Part shown: positions 55,912 through 64,000 of the stretch, in pieces
Numbering within the stretch: position 1 is the stretch's first letter
Layout of the letters: each line of letters opens with the position of its first letter
Assembly (NCBI RefSeq): GCF_002575655.3
Contig: NC_053037.3
Coordinates: forward strand, 451,701,793 to 451,765,792
Length of the DNA: 64,000 bases
Source of the DNA: Aegilops tauschii subsp. strangulata
Taxonomy: Eukaryota > Streptophyta > Magnoliopsida > Poales > Poaceae
Reading direction: 5' to 3'
Notes under the pieces: generated by a model
The model's database searches: none
What the model saw: the letters and a program-made list of their open reading frames with translations, nothing else
Told to the model about the DNA's origin: nothing
Translations under genes and position numbers: made by a program

Positions 55912-57154
55912 GCAAAACTGGAAACATTTTGGCAGTTTGGTGATCCAGCCATCTTAATCAAACTGAATCAGTATTTTCCTGGTTTGCATACTACAAAACT
56001 CCACTAGTATCTTGATCTTCTTTTAAAAATTTATGGAAAGAATGACGGTATTTTGGGGCGACCTTTATGTGTTGGTTATGAATCATGCTTACAAACTTTG
56101 GAAAAATCACTCTAATTCTAGTGCTACATATTACTAAAATTATGTTAAGTTTCCCTCAAATTTATTATTCTTATTTGTTTGGATGAGGTGGGAAAGGGAT
56201 GGTGCTGGTCCCGAGAGACCAAGTGTTTCTGTATAAATGGGTTGACGGGCCACTAAGAATTAAGAGATTCTGGTCAAAATTAAGCAAAAATTGCATAAAG
56301 AAAAGAACCCATTGACAAAAAAATAGACAACAAAAATGATATGAGAGAAACTAATCCTGGATTTTGAAATAATAGTATTGATTAAAGAATTTATGGAATA
56401 CAATACAAACATGAATTAAGTTGGTTGGCCAAAAACACAAACTGTAGTCGGCTTCCAAATACATCAAGTAAAGTTTAGGTCCATCCAGAAAAAAAGAAGT
56501 CTATTTTAGGTTTTGAGCTCATCAAGGGTGTGTTTGTTTCTAGGGATAGATTTGAGTGGTTGCGGGTTTCTGTCCGTGTGGCTAAGGATAAACATTTTTT
56601 CTATTTGGTTGGGTGAGTTAGAAGAGCCAAAATTTTGTTTCATTTGAAGGATGAAAGATAGTTGGGATAACTAGTTGAGTGTTTGGTTTTAGGGATGAGT
56701 GATGGATAGAGGTTGAGTAACCATTTAGATTGAGGTGGTGAGATTACACCCATGACTTGTAATTTTTTTTAACATGAGGCAATCGGATACGAAATGAGGA
56801 GATACTGATTTATTTATAAAACAAAGAATCAACATGGGTTATATGCATAAAAACTACCAGATAAGGAGTCAACATAAGCACACAAACAATAAAAATTTGC
56901 CACTCTTTGTGGTTAGAAACATGCCAATCTCACAAAGACAAATCGACGCGTAACCCACTCCATTGAATTAACTCTTCTTCTACCATTGCCAAAGAAAAGA
57001 AGCCATGACTGCTCTCCGAGACTCCCACAAAGGTGAAGAAGCAAGCACTCCTGACGCTAAGTCAAAGTGACTGAATTGTCAATCTCGTCACCTGTACAAC
57101 ACTAAGTCAACACCCACACAAAGTAAAATATTGAAACAGAAATGATGAATCCCA

Positions 57155-57304
57155 AACGTTCGGCTCTTAAGCATGGCAACCCGAACATTTTTTATAGCAA
57201 CTTCAGTTGACACGAGGCGGCAAATTTAGTTGGCAAACATGAAAATCTGAACTAAAGTTGCCATAAAAAAATGTTTGGGTTGCCATGCTTAAAATCCGAA
57301 CGTT
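57155..57304. mobile_element. MITE with about 49-base terminal inverted repeats
   Basis: Arms about 57155-57203 and 57256-57304, both with AAGCATGGCAACCC and ending AACGTTCGG. Total about 150 bases. The superfamily is not assigned. Confidence 0.8.
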
Positions 57305-57540
57305 CGAAATTTACGGGGGTCCTATTGAAATAGGTGAACGAAAACTGAGTTATAAAAAAAATTGTGGAATAAAATGTAAACATAAAAATGCATACAGAAA
57401 AAATATTTGGCAAAAATTGCCAATCTCGTCACCCGTAACAAATATGAGTTATAGAACAAAATTCGTGGAATAATACTCTTAATTAAAAATAATTTGTTGA
57501 ATAAAATGTAAACATAAATGCATAGAGCACATTTGACCCC

Positions 57541-57545
57541 AAAAA
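57541..57545 (-). terminator. RNA polymerase III terminator (T5)
   Basis: On the minus strand TTTTT follows two bases after the tRNA discriminator base. Confidence 0.8.
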
Positions 57546-57547
57546 TG

Positions 57548-57629
57548 CGTGGTCGGCAGGATTCGAACCTGCGCGGGCAAAGCCCACATGATTTCTAGTC
57601 ATGCCCGATAACCACTCCGGCACGACCAC
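57548..57629 (-). tRNA. tRNA-Ser (anticodon AGA)
   Basis: 82 bases on the minus strand. The acceptor stem GTGGTCG pairs fully with CGACCAC, and the discriminator is G. The A box is GTGCCGGAGTGGTT. The anticodon stem CATGA/TCATG holds loop CTAGAAA with anticodon AGA (57594-57596). A long variable arm typical of Ser (GTGGGCTTTGCCCGC) and a T arm CAGGTTCGAATCCTG are present. A T5 terminator follows. No CCA is encoded and there is no intron. All stems pair, so it looks functional. Confidence 0.95.
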
Positions 57630-58234
57630 TTTTGTGTATTTCCTTTGTTGTTTCTTTAATAATACTAACATACTATAGCGTGCCTAATTATTATGTCCAA
57701 GTTGCCAATCCACTGCAACTTTTAGCATGGAAGGGCATGGCGGCAGCAGAAGCCGCCTTGTCTTCGACCGCCGGTACGAATGGAATTACGAGTACACGGA
57801 CCTCTAACCCTTTTATCCTCACTCTCATTCTTTCCCTGTCTCGTTCATGTTCGAATGTGGTAATAGGCATACACGTACTGAATTTGGATGGACGAACCAA
57901 GAGCGAATTCAGGACAAAACGAGCTTCCAAATTTTATGCCAACTGTCTCCAAAATTTATCATCCAATATGTCGAGACACCAAATCAATATCAAAGAAGCA
58001 GCCGGGGTCCCAGAATTGGCACAAGAGACAGTTCAAACGAAAATGGTGGTGAACCATACAATTACATCACACAAGAAGTTGGCAATGACATTACTACTCA
58101 CACCATTGGCTTTATGCAACACGACTGTAAATTCCGTATTTGGTGCGACGAAATGATTTCATAATTGGGAGCCAGCCTAAAATAGACACCATGGCCTCCT
58201 ATATGATCCATGCCACAATGGTTGGAAAAACAGT
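57630..58234. other. 3' flank of the PIG-A gene
   Basis: About 600 bases between tRNA and PIG-A stop. An ORF of 174 codons (57632-58156, plus) has no recognisable family. This region most likely holds the 3' UTR of PIG-A. Nothing else is seen. Confidence 0.55.
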
Positions 58235-58951
58235 TCAATTTCCTTGCGTTTCACACTGGTCGTCTGCCGAATCCAAACGAATGTGCAGTGACCCGATATC
58301 TGGGACCTCTTCAATACCTTCAGCAGGCTGAGAGGGAGAGAAACGCCGTTACAATTTCGTCAATCTCCAGAAAATGAGAAAAGCATGGGTTAAAAAATCA
58401 CCTGGAGGAATTCTAGAAGGCACCACACAAGGTAATTTATGATCATAACGAGGCAAAACAGTTTGCCTGCCCAAGCTCCACATGTGAGGTATCTACACCA
58501 TTAAGGAAACAGAACATCAGCGACTTCCTTTTGTGTTTGCTGTCGTTGCAAAAATGTGGTGTTATTGCCCACATTTTGACCAGTGCAACTAAACTAACCA
58601 TTATATGGAATATAGAAAATATAGCATTAGCACTTTGACAGACAATATATGTAAGGACAGCTGACGATCCAAACGAAAAATATGGTATCTTCAGTTACAA
58701 ATACTCTGAAATGATAGAAGATGAATTTACAGTCCGTGCTCTGCCTTGTACTCACCGGGGAAGACGATCTAGCAAATTAGTGTTTGATGACTGCATTGCA
58801 CGATCATAGACAATCTCTGTTCTTTTGGCCACATCATCCCAACTATAGAGTTTTTTCATCTACGATGCACATTAGATTTGAATAAGCACAAAAGAACTTT
58901 GCGTATCAATTTTCTACTGAAGGAAAAGCTGGTGCAGAATGCCCTTTTCTG

Positions 58952-60025
58952 GAGTAAATTGCAGAAAACCACCAGTTTGAGGGCTAGGTCATCAGAAAAC
59001 ACTAGGTTACAGTTTCTTGACAAAAAGCACCACCTCTCTCGTAAACATTTTGCAAAAACCACTGATCGGCGGATTAGTCTCGTTTGAGCGCGTTTATGAC
59101 AGGTGGGCCCCTATTTGGCTTACGTGGCATAACTTTTCATGCCAAATGTGTTTTTATCTGTATTTACAAACTAGTCCCAACAATTTTATATAGACACCCC
59201 TTAATCAAAAATAAAAAACGCAATCAGGCCCTCGTGTGCACAAAACCGGTTGCACGGCGCCCATGGCTCACGCGAGCAGAAGGAAGGTGGATGGGGCGGA
59301 CCATGGGTCTCGTCGCCGGCGAGAGGGAGCACCATCAGGGCTTAGGGAGCGGCGGCGCGCCACTGGCCGGCCAACTGCAGATCGTCGAGGACGGCCTGCG
59401 GAGGGAGCGGCGGTGACGGCAGCCTACAGATCCGATGCCGGGCGAGAACGGCGGCGGCCTGTGTAGGGAGCAGCGACGGCAGCGGTCTGCGTAGGGAGAG
59501 GCGACGTTGGCGGTTGCCTGCGGATGGAGCGGCGACTGCCTGCGGAGGGAGTGACAGCGGCGGCCTGCGCAGGAAGCAACGACGACGGGGGTCTGCGGAC
59601 GGAACGGCGACGGCGGCAGTAGCCTGCGTAGGGAACGACGGCGGCTGTTGCCTGCGGAGGGAGCGGCGGTGCCCTGCGTAGGGAGCGGCAATGGCGGCGG
59701 TTGCGTGCGGAGGGAACGACGGCGGCTTCCCGCGAAGGGAGCGGCGGCTTCCCGCGAAGGGAGCGGCGGCTGCCCGCGAGAGGGAAGTGGAGGGGGGCAC
59801 GAGGGGAAGAAAGTTAAGGGCTTTTATGCTTTAAACCCAAACAGTGATGCCACGTAAGCAAAAAGGGGGCCCACCTGTCATAAACGCGCTCAAACAAGAC
59901 TAATCCACCGATCAGTGGTTTTTGCAAAATGTTTACGAGAGAGGTGGTGCTTTTTGTCAAGAAACTGTAACCTAGTGTTTTCTGATGACCTAGCCCTCAA
60001 ACCGGTGGTTTTCTGCAATTTACTC
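58952..60025. mobile_element. Non-autonomous Mutator-like element in a PIG-A intron
   Basis: 1074 bases flanked by a perfect 9-base duplication CCTTTTCTG (58943-58951 and 60026-60034). Terminal inverted repeats of about 178 bases (58952-59131 and 59847-60025) start GAGTAAATTGCAGAAAACC. The interior (59240-59860) is GC-rich and made of degenerate units of about 30 bases around TGCGGAGGGAGCGGCGG; its ORFs are repeat artefacts or a captured fragment. It lies in intron 60083-58860, which would be about 140 bases without it. Confidence 0.88.
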
Positions 60026-60989
60026 CCTTTTCTGAGAGTGGCCCAATGCTCAGTAAGGTCAGGTGCATAGAGTTGAAACTCACCCGGCGATGCATAATTT
60101 GGGGATCTATACCAGGAAGTATGTCGATAGCTTGCCTGACAGCTCGTACCATATCTTCTGGATCTGGTTCTGCGAGCACTATCATGTCATCTGGTAGAAC
60201 CTGAAAAAGAGTCATTTGTAGGGCACTGCAAATTGTCCAACTAGCTGGAATTTATGGTTCTTTACAAAAGAAAACTTTGAAATCATAAAGATCATACCTC
60301 TGGGACCCCTCCGACTCTAGTGCTTACTGTCAACAGCCCGCAGCTTGCTGCTTCCAGAATGGCTATGCAAAATGCTTCTGTAAGCGAACTACAATAGCAA
60401 AGGTTAAGCCTCACGTCTCAGTATTACTATTGTTAATTGCGTTCTGCACAACTATCGTAAACAATGTTAACTTATCCACCTTAATAGTTTCCAAATAACA
60501 TTAGGATTATGTAAGTGAAAAAAAACTATTTTCTTTCTGTTTGCATCAGATCCATGAAATATATACTTATAATTCCACAAGAAATATTCCCACAACATCA
60601 GTATGGTTTATCAAATGATATTCTACATACATGTTTGAAGAACCAGAGGTTAACAGGAACAATTCAATAATCGGGTACAAATATGACCAAGTGCAGAAAA
60701 GATCGAACGAATACAATGCGGCTCAAAATATCTGTTCGAGGAGAGCGGTAAGCATTCAAACATTCCACAGACGACATGAGTTTTTAGAATTCAATGGACA
60801 AGTTCGGTAAAAGGAACTTCCTTTGTCGCAACAAAAACTGAAAATTGGAACCTGACAGGACTATTTCAACACAGAAGAGTATACGATAATCGATGGTAAA
60901 GTAGAAATCCAGTAAGAGCAGAAAAAGCACATATATGACCAACAATTTAGATATTTTGAACACACACACAAAAAAAACTCAGAAAGGTA

Positions 60990-61114
60990 CTCCCTCCGTT
61001 CCAAAATAGATGACTCCACTTTGTACTAACTTTAGTAATAGATGACTCCACTTTGTACTAACTTTAGTACAAAGTTAGTACAAAGTGGAGTCATCTATTT
61101 TGGAACGGAGGGAG
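60990..61114. mobile_element. Stowaway (Tc1/Mariner) MITE next to a PIG-A splice donor
   Basis: 125 bases with CTCCCTCCGTTCC terminal inverted repeats and TA target duplications (60988-60989 and 61115-61116). The interior is mostly one long hairpin, plus a second copy of GATGACTCCACTTTGTACTAAC. The right TA overlaps the GT(A) of the PIG-A donor at 61117-61115. Confidence 0.95.
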
Positions 61115-63174
61115 TACCTGTTAAGAAATATATGACCAGATATGAGAACAGATCGTACTTGAGCATGAGGTACAGCCCCTAACATCTCAACTCAATCCTG
61201 AAGGGAGAACTTCTCCCTCATCTCTTCAAGTCGTACACGTTTTGGACGATCGCCTCCAACAATAAAGCGAACCTGACAAATCCATAGATTTATTGAATGA
61301 GGGAACATAATGGACTATAACTCCAAAACAACATAGAGTAAGAAAGTAAAGGTGCAGGATGATAACGTATGAACCAAAACATTCTATGAAGCTGAACTGT
61401 CAGGCAATTTATTATATGTATCAGATCAGAAAGGATGACAGTGATCAAAACAGTATGTCTATATGCCGAGTTACGAACTTTTTCGGCCTTAGTAAATACA
61501 TGTAGTTCACCTTTTCTTATTTCATGAGTGGCTCATGCAAAGAGTGCTGTAGTTACTAGCTATAACCCACCTTTGGAAATAGACGGCATACTTCTGGAAT
61601 GACTTCAACAAGAAGGTCAGCACCTTTTCGATATACTAATCTACTTATCACAACAATAATGATTTCATCACAGCTTAAGCGGGTCGAGGAGGGAGTAAAC
61701 ATTGCAGTATCCACTGCATTAGGAACCATGAAAACCTTCTCTGGAGATATCCCTGACCTCAATACAGTGTTCTCTTTGCTTGTGTGAGATACACATATGG
61801 CCTGATCAATATCTGCAAGAGTAAACTGCAGCACCTTATTCATGTGAATGCTTCCAACATCAGCAAAACCATAAAGCGAGTGGTCCGTGAAGACAACTTT
61901 GTACCCCATAGTCCTAGCATGCATCAATGCTTCATGGCACGTTGTTGAGAAGGCCTGATGTCCATGCACAACAGATATCTTCTCACGAATAAGAATGGTC
62001 CTTATAATTGGAAATGTCATGAACAATGTAGGTAGTGTATTCTGCATCAGGAATGGCCTCCATGGCACATAATAAACCTTCAAGCCGCCAGTAACATATC
62101 GTACTCCAGAACGTTTTCCATATGCATGTGTCATGACAACAACCTATAGAATAACAAATGGAATTGCTCAAAAGTTTACTCAGAAATAGTAGCATAAGTT
62201 ACTCTGTACAAACTTCTGCTTATTGTGTTCATTAGAAGGTAAGGTCCCCAAAGTAGTACATCCTCAAACAGAAACTCAGTATATTTGCATGCTTCACAAA
62301 TGCAGTAAAAACGATGCATTCATGGGTACAACGCAGAGTGATGAGGGTGGATGAATCAAATGCATACCCAGTATCGTACTATCTTACATTCTCGAACCAT
62401 AAATGGGCAGGATAATAAAAGTTCATCAGATAAAGACCTTATGGCCAAGCTTAAGGAGGCACTGCGATAGATAATAGATGTGGCTTTCCACACCGCCAAA
62501 GTTTGGGAAGAAAAAGTCAGACACCATCAAAATCCTGTGCTTTCTGCTCTTCCATCCATTGTGTGTGAAACACTGAAACCTGAAATAACATAAGCCGATT
62601 CATTCATTAATGGAAAAGAGAGTCTAAACAACGCAGGCTAGTGACCTTTAAATCAAACTCATATTGTCCATATTGACACACCATGCTTAATCTTTAGCTA
62701 AATCACTAGCGTATGGAAACAAATTTTGAACATGAAAAGGTGTTAACTTTTAAGTAATGATTTTGAAGTGGCGTGTCAAATAAGGGCAATTATCAAATGT
62801 TCATTGCCAACCAAAATAAATTAGAAGGTTTGCCTGCAAGATCTAGGGGATAGGAGGAGAATGAACTCGCCTGTGCTGTGATGTGACGATTAGCTGAAAG
62901 AAGAGGAGGAACCGTTGCCCGCGTTCGTGGATGTGGAGACTGGAGGAACGAGCTCATCGGTGTGGGCATGAAGACAGAGAAGCAAAACGAGGTGAAAGAG
63001 GAGGGGGGCTAACCTTGATCGAATAGAGAGGAGGCCGTCGCCGTCACCGGAGCGGCCGGGAGCTTCGAGGGCTTGTTGATCCGGCCCAGAGTAAGCGGGG
63101 ATCCCGGGCCACCTGAGAGAAGTGCGCTTGGGCGGTGTGACCATTCCGCCAGATCGAAGCCGTTGGGGGCGCAT

Positions 63175-63284
63175 CGGACGGTGAGCGTTTTTTCGACCGC
63201 TGTTAAAAAGGGTTTAAGCAAACAAAACCCTCCTGCCACGAACCGAAAGCCCACGCCGTGAGAGGGAGTGACGGCGCCGATTCC
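63175..63284. promoter_or_regulatory. Short divergent promoter region between PIG-A and the NYN-like gene
   Basis: The two possible start codons (63174 minus, 63285 plus) are 110 bases apart. If PIG-A starts in this exon its 5' UTR must overlap the other gene's. No clear TATA box is seen on either strand, as is common for housekeeping divergent promoters. Inference. Confidence 0.35.
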
Positions 63285-63600
63285 ATGCTGCCGCAGCTCC
63301 TCCTCCGCCGGTTCCCCGGTGTCCACCTCCGCCACTACAAGGGACACGGACACCGCCGCCGCCTCAGCTCGGAATCGGAGGCGGAGGAAGCCCCCACTAC
63401 GGTGGCGACAGGTGACGGCAGCACGAGGAGGAGGGCATGGCGGTGAAGGTGTCGGTGTGGAAGGACTTCAAGAACTGACACGTCGCCCATAACGTCAACG
63501 TCTGCCGCGTCGCCGCCGGCGTCCGAGGCCCGCTCTCCACCACCGCGCGGCGCAGAAGGCGCTCGTTGCCACCGGCGTCGTCATCTCCCATGTCCCAAGC
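63285..63600 (+). pseudogene. NYN-domain (MARF1/limkain-like) protein, 5' fragment, decayed
   Basis: ATG 63285 opens a 53-codon Arg-rich, organelle-targeting-like start (MLPQLLLRRFPGVHLRHYKG). From about 63438 another frame reads VKVSVWKDFKN, a stop, then HNVNVCRVAAGVRGPLSTTA. After a further shift it reads AAQKALVATGVVISHVP. These fit, in order, pieces of the plant NYN endonuclease domain (VWWDFENC, GVNVCRVA, GVRGPL-ITAFGD, Q-ALAATGV-ISHVP). So a gene start and NYN core are present with a nonsense codon (TGA 63474-63476), a Glu-to-Lys change and an internal deletion. It would have been an RNA-cleaving or RNA-binding protein. The call rests on short matches. Confidence 0.45.
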
Positions 63601-63889
63601 AGTTGCGTCCTCCCATCCCACCTTTCCCTTCCATTCCCTTGTGTGCGCTTGTGATTTCATCTGCGTGTTATTTGGGAATTTCCTGGTGCATTTCACTTGT
63701 TGTGCTGCTGGTGATTTGCGATGTATTGCCATGTTTTGTGTCGTTGGTATGCTTGAGTTAATGGTCATGAATTGCGCAGCGTAATTCTGTTTATTTGTGC
63801 TATTTCACACAATCGAATACCACAAATGAGTTTCACAAAAAAAAGAATACCACAAATGAGTGACTTTGACAATACACTTGGGTTGCCTA
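63601..63889 (+). other. No gene recognised
   Basis: T-rich, possibly intron of the NYN-like gene. A 17-base direct repeat GAATACCACAAATGAGT occurs at about 63815 and 63845. Confidence 0.4.
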
Positions 63890-64000
63890 GGCTGGCCATA
63901 GTGAGAGTAACATAACCGGTAAGGCTAGTCATAGTGGGAGTAACTTAGTTAGTAACATAGCACACTTCGAGAAAATTCTGCTTATGTGGCAAGTAATTAA
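63890..64000. repeat. Start of a MITE-like repeat running off the window
   Basis: GGCTGGCCATAGTGAGAGTAAC followed shortly by GGCTAGTCATAGTGGGAGTAAC resembles the termini of a common Triticeae MITE, remembered as Harbinger/Tourist-like. The other end is not in the window. Confidence 0.4.

Larger units (their letters stand above)
55652..57547. other. Gene-free intergenic stretch with two MITEs
   Basis: AT-rich, with no ORF of recognisable family. It contains MITEs at 55747-55911 and 57155-57304. A local imperfect duplication (TGAGTTATA...GAATAAAATGTAAACATAAA...TGCATA) occurs at 57346-57394 and 57443-57525. Confidence 0.7.
58235..63174 (-). pseudogene. PIGA: PIG-A / SETH2 (GPI-GlcNAc transferase catalytic subunit), carrying a nonsense codon
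   Basis: Coding exons read on the minus strand: 62572 (or 62579)-62438, 62143-61571, 61272-61118, 60388-60298, 60200-60084, 58859-58756, 58492-58402 and 58327-58235, with GT-AG introns and kept phase. The product is the GT4 glycosyltransferase that adds GlcNAc to phosphatidylinositol on the cytosolic face of the ER. Visible hallmarks are [72 protein letters not shown], the E-x7-E region [17 protein letters not shown] and a hydrophobic C-terminal anchor. Exon 61272-61118 has TGA (61192-61194) where relatives have Arg, and GGDGP reads GGDRP (codon 61246-61248). The start is uncertain: either the Met of ILMVSD, or ATG 63174 in a first exon (63174-63014) that joins in frame if the 62579 acceptor is used. 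Confidence 0.9.

Noticed and set aside
57632..58156. 174-codon plus-strand ORF beside PIG-A
   Set aside because: No domain, atypical composition, overlaps the likely PIG-A 3' UTR.
59236..59857. Arg/Gly-rich ORFs inside the Mutator-like element
   Set aside because: They translate degenerate 30-base GC repeats; frames on both strands look alike.
62890..63353. Two overlapping minus-strand ORFs as separate genes
   Set aside because: They cover the first exon of PIG-A and its intron; only the frame joining exon 2 is of interest.

Overview
The window is plant nuclear DNA, almost certainly a Triticeae grass (wheat, Aegilops or a close relative). The evidence is the repeat content: LTRs recognisable as the Fatima, Angela/WIS/BARE and Sabrina/WHAM groups, a Stowaway MITE, a Mutator-like element, plus a host PIG-A gene whose encoded protein is of grass/plant type. 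Family names are from memory of the LTR termini and need a TREP/RepeatMasker check; the structures (LTR pairs, TSDs, PBS, PPT, domains) are read directly.

Layout. From base 1 to 54008 the window is one nest of LTR retrotransposons inside an old PIF/Harbinger-type DNA element (54009-55651). The host of the nest is a minus-strand Angela-type Copia element (E5; LTR 52163-54008, gag 49799-50892, integrase 22894-24009). It was split twice. (a) E6, a minus-strand Tekay-type chromovirus (24010-49798) with LTRs of about 4.14 kb, lies between gag and integrase. Its 3' LTR holds a 4.1 kb solo LTR (E7, 26890-30998). Its 5' LTR holds a LARD-like long-LTR element (E8, 40332-48851). (b) E4, a minus-strand Sabrina/WHAM-type gag-protease element (17746-22893), cuts the pol gene. 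E4 was split by E3 (14787-17745, plus strand), E3 by E2 (1921-14786, plus), and E2 by both a Sabrina/WHAM-type element (E1, 1-1920) and a complete Fatima element (4166-14043).

The most unusual content is a set of genes carried antisense to the retrotransposons that host them. Fatima, E2 and E3 each carry, between integrase and 3' LTR or next to the 3' LTR, an opposite-strand gene of the 'putative gypsy type transposon' (PF04195-like) family. In Fatima it can be read as seven exons with six phase-consistent GT-AG introns. In E3 it has a TATA box, a 5' UTR intron and a coding intron. E8 encodes two paralogous unknown proteins with a double-stranded-RNA-binding-like pattern, and, antisense to them, a possible 53-residue membrane peptide with its own TATA box.

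The right end (55652-64000) is gene-bearing: a tRNA-Ser(AGA), and a PIG-A/SETH2 gene on the minus strand (58235-63174, first step of GPI-anchor synthesis). The PIG-A gene carries a Mutator-like element in one intron, a Stowaway MITE abutting a splice donor, and a premature TGA in its third coding exon. Head-to-head with it is a decayed NYN-domain (MARF1/limkain-like) gene fragment.
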